Assembly (NCBI GenBank): GCA_938031175.1
Contig: CALHGZ010000001.1
Span: forward strand, 186,001-250,000
Length of the DNA stretch: 64,000 bases
Direction of reading: 5' to 3'
From: Candidatus Kapaibacterium sp.
Lineage (GTDB): Bacteria > Bacteroidota > Ignavibacteria > Kapaibacteriales > UBA2268
Part shown: positions 48,027 through 57,265 of the stretch, piece after piece
Layout: the number at the start of each line of letters is the position of its first letter
Position numbering within the stretch: the stretch's first letter is position 1
Notes under the pieces: model-generated
Database searches by the model: none
What the model was told of the DNA's origin: nothing
Seen by the model: the letters and a program-made list of their open reading frames with translations, nothing else
Made by a program: the position numbers and the translations under genes

Positions 48027-48947
48027 CTATTGATTAACATTTTTTCCTAATATTGCAGCGCCAATAATACCAGTATCATTTAGGAATTTAGCTTTCATAA
48101 TTTTTACTTTTTTTGCAATATTTGGTAAAGCTCTTTTTTTTATTGTTTCTAATGCTCGTTTGTAGAAAATATCATTAATTTGTGATATACCGCCCCCAAC
48201 AACAACAAATGGTATACCAAGTAAATTCATTGCAGAAGCCAATCCAACGCCGAAAAACTTACCGGCTTTGGATAAAGCTTCCAAAGCTTCGCATTCTTTT
48301 GCATCAGCATATTCTGATATGTCTTTAACATCAACATTTTCAGGTACGTCAAAATTATAAATTGAATTTTTTACTGCATCTTTAAATAGTCTTATAATGC
48401 CCTGACGACCGATGAAATATTCAAGTGTACCTTTTGTTAAATCTGTTTCCTGATTATCAACATCGGCTCTAATTATTGTATGTCCGATTTCCCCAGCACT
48501 GCCGTCATATCCCCGGAAAATTTGACGGTTGTGTATTATAGCTCCTCCAACACCAGTACCAAGTGTGACATAAAGAAATGAATTTAATTTTTTACCAGCT
48601 CCAATTTCTAGCTCTGTTAGTGCAGCAGCATTTGCATCATTATCAATAGCAAGTGGAATTTTCTTTTTCGTTTTGATTTGCTCGAAAAAGTTTATACCAT
48701 TAATAGATGGAATATTAGGTGAAATTAATACAGTACCATTATTAATTATTCCTGGTATTCCAATTCCGATGCTTTTTATATTATCGAAATTTTTTAATAC
48801 TGAATTTATAATATGATTGATTTTTGTTATAATTGAATTTTTAGATTTCTGGGTTAATTCGTATGTATCCTTGAATACGATTTTGTATTTTTCATCTATT
48901 ATACCAGCTTTGATTGATGAACCGCCAATATCTATTCCTAAATACAT
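48027..48947 (-). CDS. ROK family sugar kinase-like protein without the usual zinc motif
   Basis: The 306-residue protein has the ASKHA N-terminal phosphate-binding motif [15 protein letters not shown], '[13 protein letters not shown]', catalytic Asp in '[12 protein letters not shown]', and '[16 protein letters not shown]'. The EIGH segment is present ([10 protein letters not shown]), but the CxCGxxGCxE zinc-binding motif that normally follows is replaced by a cysteine-free stretch ('[23 protein letters not shown]'). Such zinc-less ROK proteins exist. It is probably a glucose or other hexose kinase, but the substrate is not certain. It is in the same direction as ridA and the TPR kinase. Confidence 0.9.
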   Translation of the reverse strand: MYLGIDIGGSSIKAGIIDEKYKIVFKDTYELTQKSKNSIITKINHIINSVLKNFDNIKSIGIGIPGIINNGTVLISPNIPSINGINFFEQIKTKKKIPLAIDNDANAAALTELEIGAGKKLNSFLYVTLGTGVGGAIIHNRQIFRGYDGSAGEIGHTIIRADVDNQETDLTKGTLEYFIGRQGIIRLFKDAVKNSIYNFDVPENVDVKDISEYADAKECEALEALSKAGKFFGVGLASAMNLLGIPFVVVGGGISQINDIFYKRALETIKKRALPNIAKKVKIMKAKFLNDTGIIGAAILGKNVNQ

Positions 48948-48970
48948 TTCATTATCCTGAACATGTAAAT

Positions 48971-51349
48971 TTATGATTGGGTTTGTTCAATTTCAGTTAA
49001 AAATTTAAAATCTTTTATACCATTTTGGTGTTTTGCCAAAATGAAATGGAATTTTGAGCCTATTCCATATTCACTTTCAGCCCAGATTTTCCCGCCGTTT
49101 TTTTCAATAAATTCTTTGCATAAAATAAGACCAAGTCCAGTACCTTTTTCTCGCATGGTTCCTTGTGTTGTAAATTGAACATCTATTCGGAACAGTTTTT
49201 TCAAATCCTCTTCTTTAATGCCTATGCCGTTATCTTCGATAATTACTTCAATGTATTGCAGGGATTCTTTTGCATAAATGTTTATTTCACCTCCTTCATT
49301 AGAAAATTTGACAGCGTTTGTCAATATATTTCTAAAAACACTGGAAATCATATTTAAATCCGCATAAACAATGGTTTTAGGAAGAATATTCTGATTTATT
49401 TTAATATTTTTTCTTGATGCATTTGAATATAAAAGATTGACATTATTGTCGGCAATATATGATAAATCAATGTAATCAGGATTGAATTCAATAGCACCAC
49501 TCTGAGTTCTTGCCCATTGCAAAAGATTTTCTAATAATTCAGACAGGTAATTTGAAGATTTATGTAGTTTATAGAAACTGTCTTCCAGCTTACTTTTACT
49601 CATTCTATGGTAATTGTTTGCTAATGTATAAGATGATAAAATCATAGCTTGTAGTGGATTTTTAAGGTCGTGGGCAATAATAGAAAAAAATTTATCTTTC
49701 GTTGCCAACGCTTCACGTAATTTTTCCTGACTATTTAAGAGTTCGATATTTATCTTTTGTAACTCTTCTTTTTGCTGTGTGATTAGTCTGTTTTTTTCAG
49801 CTAAATCGAGATTGGCTTTACGAATCATCTCATTTTTTTGGGTCAGCAATTTATTCGCTTTCTTTTTAGTCAAATATCTGTTAAATAAGATTACTGCTAT
49901 AATTAGAATCAGAGCTAATATTGAAATAAAGTATTTTGTTTGTTGCTCTTTTTCTCTTTTTAGAATTTGATTTTCTTTTTCTTTTTTTTCGGTTTCGTAT
50001 CTTATTTCGATAGCAGAGATTTGATTTCTAATCTCTTCGCTTGCGATTGAATCTTTAATGGATGTATATAATTTGTGATAGTTTAATGCATTTTTGTAAT
50101 TACCCATTGATTCGTAAATTTCATATAGTAGACTATAACTATCCAGCATATATTTTCTGTTATTTTTTTCGTAAGCTGCATCGAGGGCTTTTTTGGCATA
50201 TTGATAAGCTTTTTCGTAATCCCCCATTTTATAATAAATAATACCGATATTATTAAGCCTATTACTCAATTGATCTGTATCGGTTGAAATCTCTTTTATT
50301 TCGAGGGATTTTAAAGAATAATGAAGTGCTAGCTTATAGTCCTGCATCTCTGCATATACTTGTCCGATGTTGTTGTAAAGGAGACCAATTCCACGCATAT
50401 CCCCTAATTCCATTGCATTTTTCAGAGATGAACTATAGCTATCCAGAGCTTTTGGAAAATCTTTTTTTTCAAAATATACATTACCTATATTATTTAAAGT
50501 TTTAGCAACTAATTTTTTATCATTCAAATTGTAGCTAATTTTTAATGCCTTTTCGAGATACTCAAGGGCTTTATCATAATTATTTAAAGCAAAATATACA
50601 TTACCGATTTTATTGAGAATATTTGAAATTTGTAATGTGTTTTTTTGCTCTTCATAGATTTTTAAAGCTTCTAATGAATATTCTATAACTTTATCATAAT
50701 CTCCAAGCGTACGATAAATGAATATTAAGTCATTAAAGGTGTTTAGAATTTTATCATTATCATTTATTTTTATGTAAATTGATTTTGCTTTCTGATAATA
50801 ATATATTGAGTTGTTATAATCATATAATAAGGAATAAAGTAAACCAAGATTAAAATAAGTATCAGCTATTTTTTTATCATCGCTAATTTTTTCTGCTAAG
50901 ACTAGATTATCTGTTAAAATTTTAATTGCATCATTGTATTTGTTAATATGCATGTAAGAAGTAGCGATATTATTCCTTGTTTTGAATATCCCTTCCTTGT
51001 CATTGATTTCAGAATAGATTTGATTGGATTTTTGATAAAAATCAATTGCTTTTTCTGAATCGTTTTTATAATCAAAATATAAGCCCATTAAATTTAATGA
51101 TTTAGCTTGTTCTTTTTTGTTGTTATATTTTTTTGCCAAACTTAATGCTTTGGTGGCGTATTCATAGCTTTTATCTAGTGATTTATCAATGTATTTTTCA
51201 GCAATCAGATTTAAAATTTCAAGGCTATTTTTCTCATCTTTTGTTTTTAGAATTTTTAACAAGCTATCAATATTCGATTGTGCATATAATGGAAAAAGGA
51301 TTATTAATAGAATGATAGATAGAAGCAGTATTTTATATAGTTTTTGCAT
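48971..51349 (-). CDS. Tetratricopeptide-repeat sensor histidine kinase
   Basis: The 792-residue protein has a signal peptide (about 1-23), roughly nine to ten tetratricopeptide repeats (about 50-430; for example 'NNIGNVYFEKKDFPKALDSYSSSLK'), a single membrane segment at about 470-490 (FISILALILIIAVILF), a coiled coil, and a kinase core with His560 in IIAHDLKNPL, N-box 'ILTNAVKFSNEGG', G1 DNGIGI and G2 GTGLGL. The repeats are probably periplasmic, as in many Bacteroidota kinases that sense a peptide, protein or glycan, and the catalytic part is cytosolic. It has no receiver domain. Upstream and divergent lies the island of tandem small genes, so it may sense a product of that island, which is inference. 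Confidence 0.93.
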   Translation of the reverse strand: MQKLYKILLLSIILLIILFPLYAQSNIDSLLKILKTKDEKNSLEILNLIAEKYIDKSLDKSYEYATKALSLAKKYNNKKEQAKSLNLMGLYFDYKNDSEKAIDFYQKSNQIYSEINDKEGIFKTRNNIATSYMHINKYNDAIKILTDNLVLAEKISDDKKIADTYFNLGLLYSLLYDYNNSIYYYQKAKSIYIKINDNDKILNTFNDLIFIYRTLGDYDKVIEYSLEALKIYEEQKNTLQISNILNKIGNVYFALNNYDKALEYLEKALKISYNLNDKKLVAKTLNNIGNVYFEKKDFPKALDSYSSSLKNAMELGDMRGIGLLYNNIGQVYAEMQDYKLALHYSLKSLEIKEISTDTDQLSNRLNNIGIIYYKMGDYEKAYQYAKKALDAAYEKNNRKYMLDSYSLLYEIYESMGNYKNALNYHKLYTSIKDSIASEEIRNQISAIEIRYETEKKEKENQILKREKEQQTKYFISILALILIIAVILFNRYLTKKKANKLLTQKNEMIRKANLDLAEKNRLITQQKEELQKINIELLNSQEKLREALATKDKFFSIIAHDLKNPLQAMILSSYTLANNYHRMSKSKLEDSFYKLHKSSNYLSELLENLLQWARTQSGAIEFNPDYIDLSYIADNNVNLLYSNASRKNIKINQNILPKTIVYADLNMISSVFRNILTNAVKFSNEGGEINIYAKESLQYIEVIIEDNGIGIKEEDLKKLFRIDVQFTTQGTMREKGTGLGLILCKEFIEKNGGKIWAESEYGIGSKFHFILAKHQNGIKDFKFLTEIEQTQS

Positions 51350-51815
51350 TTAAATCAAAAATTTTTAATCATATATCTTATAATTTAGAATAAAATCAAA
51401 ATTTGTTCCAAAAATAATAAAAAAAAAATTTGCATTTTAAATTTCTTTTTATTATGTTTGTTGGTAATCGATTAAAAAAAATTAATAATTCTAAAATTTG
51501 TAATTATATATTAATTATCGATTAATATAACTTTAAACTGAGAGATAACAAAATTTAATTGAAAGTGATGTTCTTTTAAAATATGCAAAAGGAAAAATAT
51601 TATTGTTTGTTAAGATTTTTGATTAAAATTTAATTTAACTAAAATTTTACTCAAAAATAGTACAAAAGATTTTTATATAAAAAAATTTGCTTTTTTAAAT
51701 ATTATTATTTAAATTACAAGTTTTTTTTATTTATTTTTCAATTTGAAATTTTAGAAATTTTTATATGTATTTATAAGTCTTAAATCTATTTTTTAATTAA
51801 TAACAGGAGGTTACA
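51350..51815. other. AT-rich intergenic region between the TPR kinase and the small genes
   Basis: These 466 bases are extremely A+T-rich and hold no credible coding frame. They must contain the promoters of the divergent kinase and the small genes, but I find no TTG-N19..21-TAnnTTTG match for the small genes. The 15-mer ATGTTCTTTTAAAAT at 51568-51582 recurs before the second small gene. AAAATTTTACTCAAAA at 51641-51656 recurs at 60514-60529. Confidence 0.6.
51568..51582 (+). repeat. Copy 1 of a 15-base repeat
   Basis: ATGTTCTTTTAAAAT, identical to 52062-52076. This copy is 233 bases before the ATG of the first small gene. It might be an operator or the remains of a duplication that created the tandem small genes. 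Confidence 0.4.
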
Positions 51816-52061
51816 ATGGAAATTTTAATCGCAATATTATGGTACCTGCAGATAATGTTTGTGGGTGTAACTTACACAGTTGAAGAAGTCGATATGATGA
51901 TTATCACAAATCAGCCAGTAATTGAGCAAGTTCAAAATGATCAGCAGTTGTTGAATACAATTTTAGATAATTTCAACAGCAATTATACAATTACAATCGA
52001 AAATGGTGCAGTAGATATTTGGGACGATCCTCCACCTTCAAAACCAATTAAAATGAAATAA
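51816..52061 (+). CDS. Small WDD-motif protein 1, 81 residues
   Basis: I do not recognise this protein. It starts with a hydrophobic segment MEILIAILWYLQIMFVG, then a polar, Asn/Gln/Glu-rich middle, and ends in VDIWDDPPPSKPIKMK. The ATG follows a near-perfect AGGAGG with 5-6 bases between, so it is very likely translated. The N-terminus could be a single membrane anchor or an export signal; there is no lipobox Cys. The start (IAILWY) and the WDD end recur in the next gene, so both belong to one family. Terminator 52538-52569 closes the unit. Confidence 0.7.
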   Translation: MEILIAILWYLQIMFVGVTYTVEEVDMMIITNQPVIEQVQNDQQLLNTILDNFNSNYTITIENGAVDIWDDPPPSKPIKMK

Positions 52062-52076
52062 ATGTTCTTTTAAAAT
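52062..52076 (+). repeat. Copy 2 of the 15-base repeat
   Basis: ATGTTCTTTTAAAAT, immediately after the stop of small gene 1 and 32 bases before the ATG of small gene 2. See copy 1 at 51568-51582. Confidence 0.4.
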
Positions 52077-52108
52077 GAATTTGTAAAACATAATTTAGGA
52101 GAAAAAAA

Positions 52109-52303
52109 ATGCAACTATTCATAGCAATACTTTGGTACATATTGGTTTTCCTTGCTGGACCTGAAATTCTTGACAGTAAAAAAGAAGTTACTCAGCAAGA
52201 TGCAAAACCAAAAATGGAAGCAATTAAGAAAGTTGATTTATCGCACAAACAAAGCAGAGTCATTGTTTGGGATGATGATGAGACATCATCACATCTTAAA
52301 TAA
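52109..52303 (+). CDS. Small WDD-motif protein 2, 64 residues
   Basis: Not recognised from any family. It starts with a hydrophobic segment MQLFIAILWYILVFLAG that matches protein 1 at IAILWY and the following Gly, has a charged Lys/Asp/Glu middle, and ends with VIVWDDDETSSHLK. AGGAGA precedes the ATG by 7-8 bases. It lies 47 bases after protein 1 in the same direction, so the genes are probably co-transcribed. The N-terminal and C-terminal motifs are conserved between the two while the middle is not, which suggests that the ends are functional. Confidence 0.68.
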   Translation: MQLFIAILWYILVFLAGPEILDSKKEVTQQDAKPKMEAIKKVDLSHKQSRVIVWDDDETSSHLK

Positions 52304-52324
52304 GTGATTTCAATGCTTTAACAT

Positions 52325-52351
52325 TATTACAATTTTAATAAGATTGTAATA
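52325..52351 (+). other. Hairpin after small gene 2
   Basis: TATTACAAT (52325-52333) and ATTGTAATA (52343-52351) form a 9-bp stem with a 9-base loop just after small gene 2. No T run follows, so it is not a typical intrinsic terminator; it might protect the 3' end of the message. Confidence 0.35.
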
Positions 52352-52537
52352 GTGATAATATGGACATAAAAAGTATTAAAATTTATTCAGGGATGGAATT
52401 TATCAAGGTATTTTCACGTGGGGTAAAACAGGGTATTTTGGAGATAAAAAATTAGTCAAATAAACATACAAATGCCTTAAACATCATTTTAAATATTTAG
52501 TACATTTATTTGTTGCTAAGCTTCCCCAAAAAATTTT

Positions 52538-52569
52538 ACTCAGCTCAATATAAAGAGTTGAGTTTTTTA
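52538..52569 (+). terminator. Intrinsic terminator of the small-gene unit
   Basis: ACTCAGCTC (52538-52546) pairs with GAGTTGAGT (52555-52563) over 9 bp with one G-U pair and an 8-base loop, followed by a T run to 52568. It is a good terminator for plus-strand transcription and lies 235 bases after small gene 2. I see no gene between, so either the transcript has a long 3' end or a small RNA lies there. Confidence 0.7.
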
Positions 52570-52712
52570 TTGAAACAAAATAATTTTATTCTAAACCTTC
52601 TTTATGATGTTGGCTGGTTTTGGAATTATTAAAGGAGTAATTTTCTAATCTAAGCATTTCATTTAGTTCAGTTATAAAAAGTTTATTATAAATTATAAAA
52701 GCTTATAAAATT

Positions 52713-52746
52713 TGAAAAAGCTGATGAGTTTTTATCTCATCAGCTT
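52713..52746 (-). terminator. Terminator of the OmpA-like operon
   Basis: AAGCTGATGAG (52718-52728) and CTCATCAGCTT (52736-52746) form a perfect 11-bp stem with a 7-base loop. Read on the minus strand the stem ends in a run of T, as expected for the transcript of the OmpA-like gene that stops 27 bases before. Plus-strand function is less likely since no clear T run follows. Confidence 0.78.
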
Positions 52747-52772
52747 ATTTATTGGAAACAATTTGATAAATA

Positions 52773-54806
52773 TTATTCTTCAATCGGTGTTTCAATGATT
52801 ATATCTACTCGTCTACTGTAAAATCTACCTTCGGGTAATTCATTGTTATATATCAGGTATTTCTCCCCATAGCCGTTTATATCGGTATTTGAGAATTTCA
52901 GATAATCATCTACGGCTTTCGCCCTCTGAAAGGATAAGCGTTGATTATAATCCTCAGGTCCCATTCTATCGGTGTGGCCCAAAATCTTAACAGAAGCATT
53001 AGGTTTTAAAGACTTTTTAATTAATTCAGCCATTTTGGCATTATAAAAACTGAGTTTTGATTCATCATAAGAGAATAGAATCAAACTATAGCGATCAATA
53101 TACTTATCTTTTATTCTTTCAGTTCTTTTCTTTTGCACCGTTACTAATTCGACAGGTATTGAGCCAACATCGGTTTCGTATTTTTGATTTTGATTATCGG
53201 TAATATTCAATTTGTAATTTAATAAATCACTTGTGCGAGGAATATTGTTTTGTTCACTATCTAAGTGCCAATCAACAATTTGAGGTAAATCGGTAGTACC
53301 AGAAAATGTTTGCAAAGTTTTGCCTTTTTGAAATGCAATGAGTTGCCAATTTTTAATACCAGCTTCGGCATTAATATTATTTCTGAATCTTACGGTTGGT
53401 GGATTAGTTACTCTAAATGTGTCATTTGCGAAAACCGGTGCGATAATTTCCCATTTATTTGAAGTGATTTCGACTCTTCTATTTTCCTGAATACCTTCAG
53501 GATCCCGAATGTTAGTTGGTTCCTGAGGTAAATTTCTTTTACCAAGAATCATTCGGTCCGAAGAAATTCCCCAAACATCTCTGAGATAATTTCGAACATT
53601 TTCAGCTCTTTTTTCGGAGAGAGCTAAATTTCCTTTTTCGAGTCCAGTGTCTGAATTACATCCATCAATGGCAATCTTTGCATCAGGATGCTCTTGCATT
53701 CTTTTGCCAATGATATTAAGCACGTGATAATAAGTTTCGATATTATTAAGGTAAAAAGTTTGGTCAATTGAGAATTTTTTAGTTTCATCTGAACTTAATA
53801 GTTTATAACGATTTGGAATTTCGGCTGAATTATCGTCAAAGAAAATGTATGTTAATAGTGGTTTTACATTTGTAGAGAGATATTCCTCAACTTTCATTTT
53901 TATAATTTGAGACTCATTTTCCTTATCGTCGATTGCTGATGCTAAGATTGAGGCGAAAAGTATTGGTTTAGGTGGTACTGGTTTAGCGGGTTCCGGAATG
54001 GGCATATATTTAATGGATGCACCTAAACGAATAGTATTTGTTTTCCAGTCGAAATCTGATACATCAACAATATTTGTCAGCATATAATTGTAAAATATTT
54101 CTGGTGCAATTATCCATTCTCCAGAACTAATGATAGGTATTTCATAACTTAGACCACCAATCAAGGAAGCTTTGAAGGTGGATAAATTGGCAATCTCAAA
54201 ATCAGGAAAAACTAATCTTTGCCTTGTATTGTTTTCATAAGCACCAGTTTCGGGTTTAAGGATTGATTCAATATGGGAATATGTTTTTGAAATATTTAAT
54301 ACACCAAAAGTGGCACCTAAATGAATAAAGAAATTGTCAAAAAGACGATAATTTAACATTGGCTCTAAACCAATAAAGCTAATTTTGGAATCCAATGAAT
54401 GTTCAAAAATTCCATTTGTTTCGATATTTCGCTGGTAATCATATACTGTTTCGGATTCCTCTGCTTTAAGTTTTCCATCGATAGAATAATAGCCACCTCT
54501 GATAGCAATTAGGAGATTTTTTATAACAGGGTATTCAAATAATAATCCTACAGAAAACCCAATACCAGAGCCTTCCTCAAATTTTGGGCAACAGCTTGGA
54601 AATGGAAGTTGCATACCAGTAAAGTTAGCATTATGTTGATTCAGATTTAAATTTCCGTAAAGACCGTAACGTGGCATATCATTTTGGATTTCTTCTGGCT
54701 TGAGTGGATTGGCTTTTTGGCTTAAAGCAAAATTAAAGGATATTAATGCAGTCAAAATATACAAAAAGCAATGTAATAGTCGATTTATTAAACTCGTAAT
54801 TCTCAT
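52773..54806 (-). CDS. Outer-membrane OmpA-family protein with two OmpA-like domains
   Basis: The 677-residue protein has a signal peptide ending near ALSQ, a beta-barrel-like region (about 45-285; 'GIGFSVGLLFEYPVIKNLLIAIRGGYYS'), a first OmpA-like domain at about 345-460 ('IAIDGCNSDTGLEKGNLALSEKRAENVRNYL', 'ENRRVEI'), an Ig-like middle, and a second OmpA-like domain at about 575-677 ('VKILGHTDRMGPEDYNQRLSFQRAKAVDDYL', 'SRRVDIII'). OmpA-like domains bind peptidoglycan. In the first the usual GHTD is changed to DGCNSD. It is translationally coupled (ATGA overlap) to the T9SS-type protein before it, so the two may form a surface pair. Confidence 0.88.
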   Translation of the reverse strand: MRITSLINRLLHCFLYILTALISFNFALSQKANPLKPEEIQNDMPRYGLYGNLNLNQHNANFTGMQLPFPSCCPKFEEGSGIGFSVGLLFEYPVIKNLLIAIRGGYYSIDGKLKAEESETVYDYQRNIETNGIFEHSLDSKISFIGLEPMLNYRLFDNFFIHLGATFGVLNISKTYSHIESILKPETGAYENNTRQRLVFPDFEIANLSTFKASLIGGLSYEIPIISSGEWIIAPEIFYNYMLTNIVDVSDFDWKTNTIRLGASIKYMPIPEPAKPVPPKPILFASILASAIDDKENESQIIKMKVEEYLSTNVKPLLTYIFFDDNSAEIPNRYKLLSSDETKKFSIDQTFYLNNIETYYHVLNIIGKRMQEHPDAKIAIDGCNSDTGLEKGNLALSEKRAENVRNYLRDVWGISSDRMILGKRNLPQEPTNIRDPEGIQENRRVEITSNKWEIIAPVFANDTFRVTNPPTVRFRNNINAEAGIKNWQLIAFQKGKTLQTFSGTTDLPQIVDWHLDSEQNNIPRTSDLLNYKLNITDNQNQKYETDVGSIPVELVTVQKKRTERIKDKYIDRYSLILFSYDESKLSFYNAKMAELIKKSLKPNASVKILGHTDRMGPEDYNQRLSFQRAKAVDDYLKFSNTDINGYGEKYLIYNNELPEGRFYSRRVDIIIETPIEE

Positions 54807-57265
54807 CTTACCACCTCTAAGATAGTTGTCAATGCCTCAAAATCAGTAGTTAAAACTAATATATAGATTCCCGTGTTAAGATAACGTAAATCGAGATTTC
54901 TTGATATTGTACTTTTTTCGGATATTATATCATTCCAGGTGTAAATAACATTACCGAGTGTATTAATCAAACTAATTTTTAAATTAGTTTGATATGGTAT
55001 ATTAGCTAAGATGTTGGTATTATCATTTGCTGGATTAGGATATATAATTACTCCAATATTACCAGAGCCTTCAGTGAATAGTCTTGTATTTCCTCCTTCT
55101 TTGCATAGTCCATCAAGAGCAAATATAGAATCTATTAATGAAACATTAGCAGCACAATCCGTCCATTCAAAACTTATAAACTGAATTTTAGTTTGCTCGG
55201 CATTTCCAAGAGTTGCAAGGAATTGCAGAGTGAATAATATACTATCATTAGCCTTACGTGTACCATTGATTGTTATTATTCTTTCATTTCCAATTATTGT
55301 TCCATTAGGAGTATTAGCTTTGGGAACAAGTAGAGATTTATTATAACTGATTGTGGTTGTATAATTAAATACCTTGCAAAAGTCCAAATCATTTGATGCC
55401 TTTATATATAGAGGTATTGATACGCTATCGCCTGGTTTTGCCCGAATTATAGTTTCAGGCATAGCAATTATAGAATTTGGATAAATTACAGTTATAGGTA
55501 CAGGAGGTGAAGTATTTTTGCATCCTTTGTCATCGGTAACTAAGACTGTATAATTTCCACTTTCTTTGACTGTAATTTTCTGAGTAGTTTCACCTGTTGA
55601 CCATAAATAGTTGACATATGGACCACCAGCGTCTAAGATTAGTGAGTCGCAGTTGCAAAAGGTGGTAGGACCTAAAGGAGTAATAACAGGTTTTGGTAAT
55701 GGGTTAACAATAACAGTAATTGAATCAATAGCTTTGCAAGATTTAGAATCAGAAACATTGCAATAATAAGTAGTAGTGGTTTTGGGTGTAACCTGAACCA
55801 TAGGCTTGTCATTGTCTATTAGCCCTTGAGCAGGCGTCCAATTATAATTATAGGGTGGAGTACCATTTTGTGCTAAATTTCCAATGACAACTGTGTCTCC
55901 GTAACAAATCTCAATTTGATTTCCAATATCTATTGTTGGTAAAGGATTGACTACAACACGAATTGAAGCAGTACTACTACAGCCATTATCATCTGTTACA
56001 TTAAGCGTATATTCGGTAGTTGCATTTGGATTAGCTATTGGATTCTGTATATTTATAGCAGATAAACCACTTGCAGGAGACCACTGAAACTTGTATGGTG
56101 GCTTGCCTGAGGATATAGCCGGGGTTAATTGAATAGCTTCACCTCTACATATTTCAATAGTATTTGTCATTGTTACAATTGGTAACGGATAAACAGTAAC
56201 AAGTATGGTATCGAGACCAAATTGACAGCCGTCAGCTGTGGTTCCTTTGACAATATATCGTGTAGTAGAAGTAGGATTAACAGTCGGAGATTTTTGATTC
56301 GATGAAAATCCGGCAGGAATTGATGACCATTCATAAGTTGCAGCTCCTTCAGCATTCAGGATAACAGGTTTACCACTACAAACACTGCTAATATTGCTAG
56401 TTGCAGTAACATTGATTTGATCTGGACAGGAACGGCAGCTTATTGTTTGTGTATATAAGCCTGCCATTAATACTGAAAAGCAATCTGTATTAGTCCTAAG
56501 GGTATAAGTATAATTTGTTTGATTCTGTGTTACTGAAGTATTGAATACTACAAAATTCCAAAATTGAGCTGATACATTTATAGGTGTACCATTAAATTCA
56601 AAAGGTACAAGACCATTTGGTGGATTTGCGTTTTCCTGTAAATCTGCTACGAGTATAAATGCCTCACCAAAAGTGGAGTTAGCACAAAAATTTTGGTTCG
56701 ATTTGGTATGAGTGTAAGTTATTCCTTTATCAGTAGTAAATAAACCGTCTTCAATGTGTAAACGGCCAAGATAATTTGCTTGTAAATCTCGGTAAATGAC
56801 TAATAAAGTTATACCATCTACTTCCCAGTTATCATTATCGACATCAAATGAATAATTACCATTTTCGGTGATTACTGAAGTTACATCAACCCTAAAATTA
56901 CGTGTACCAATTTCCTCCCAGCATTTTTTCCCAGCTTGCCCAGCAATAATTGAATTTAATACAACTGTTTGCTGATTTGGCTTGACTACAGTTAATTTCG
57001 GATTAGTAGGAGAATTTGCTCTATAAGATACACCCCACCAAACAAATGCTTTCTCAACTTTTTTGCAGGTACTTAATTCAGAAATATTTATAGTAATTGG
57101 GGTTGGATTGCCTGGTGGAGTTGCCATTCTATTAGTGATTTTGAATGATTTATGGAAATAATTCAATCCGCATTTTTCCTGATTGTAAACAACATTGTTT
57201 AATGAAGCTAAAACATTGAATTCAAAAAGGAAAATTAATAGGAAAATAGGTTTGATTAATTTCAT
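54803..57265 (-). CDS. Secreted repeat protein with T9SS type A sorting domain
   Basis: The 820-residue protein has a signal peptide to about residue 20, an N-terminal domain (about 30-275) rich in aromatic residues with 'KAFVWWGVSYRA', then three to four Ig/PKD-like repeats (about 280-590; each with a 'SCxG/CRGE/CYGD' opening, 'PPYKFQWSPASGL' and 'TTxYxxxVTDxxGC' ending), a cohesin-like region (about 600-715), and a C-terminal T9SS type A domain ('IIYPNPANDNTNI' ... 'LNTGIYILVL', about 738-820). It is probably exported by T9SS and displayed on the surface, perhaps as an adhesin or gliding-type protein. GGAG precedes the ATG. It is followed in the operon by the OmpA-like gene. Confidence 0.87.
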   Translation of the reverse strand: MKLIKPIFLLIFLFEFNVLASLNNVVYNQEKCGLNYFHKSFKITNRMATPPGNPTPITINISELSTCKKVEKAFVWWGVSYRANSPTNPKLTVVKPNQQTVVLNSIIAGQAGKKCWEEIGTRNFRVDVTSVITENGNYSFDVDNDNWEVDGITLLVIYRDLQANYLGRLHIEDGLFTTDKGITYTHTKSNQNFCANSTFGEAFILVADLQENANPPNGLVPFEFNGTPINVSAQFWNFVVFNTSVTQNQTNYTYTLRTNTDCFSVLMAGLYTQTISCRSCPDQINVTATSNISSVCSGKPVILNAEGAATYEWSSIPAGFSSNQKSPTVNPTSTTRYIVKGTTADGCQFGLDTILVTVYPLPIVTMTNTIEICRGEAIQLTPAISSGKPPYKFQWSPASGLSAINIQNPIANPNATTEYTLNVTDDNGCSSTASIRVVVNPLPTIDIGNQIEICYGDTVVIGNLAQNGTPPYNYNWTPAQGLIDNDKPMVQVTPKTTTTYYCNVSDSKSCKAIDSITVIVNPLPKPVITPLGPTTFCNCDSLILDAGGPYVNYLWSTGETTQKITVKESGNYTVLVTDDKGCKNTSPPVPITVIYPNSIIAMPETIIRAKPGDSVSIPLYIKASNDLDFCKVFNYTTTISYNKSLLVPKANTPNGTIIGNERIITINGTRKANDSILFTLQFLATLGNAEQTKIQFISFEWTDCAANVSLIDSIFALDGLCKEGGNTRLFTEGSGNIGVIIYPNPANDNTNILANIPYQTNLKISLINTLGNVIYTWNDIISEKSTISRNLDLRYLNTGIYILVLTTDFEALTTILEVVR

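Noticed and set aside
51350-51815. Possible third, decayed WDD gene upstream of the first
   Set aside because: Reading all plus frames after the 15-base repeat gives early stops and no IAILWY or WDD remains.
52360-52455. 31-codon frame after the small genes
   Set aside because: No ribosome-binding site and no similarity to the two WDD proteins.
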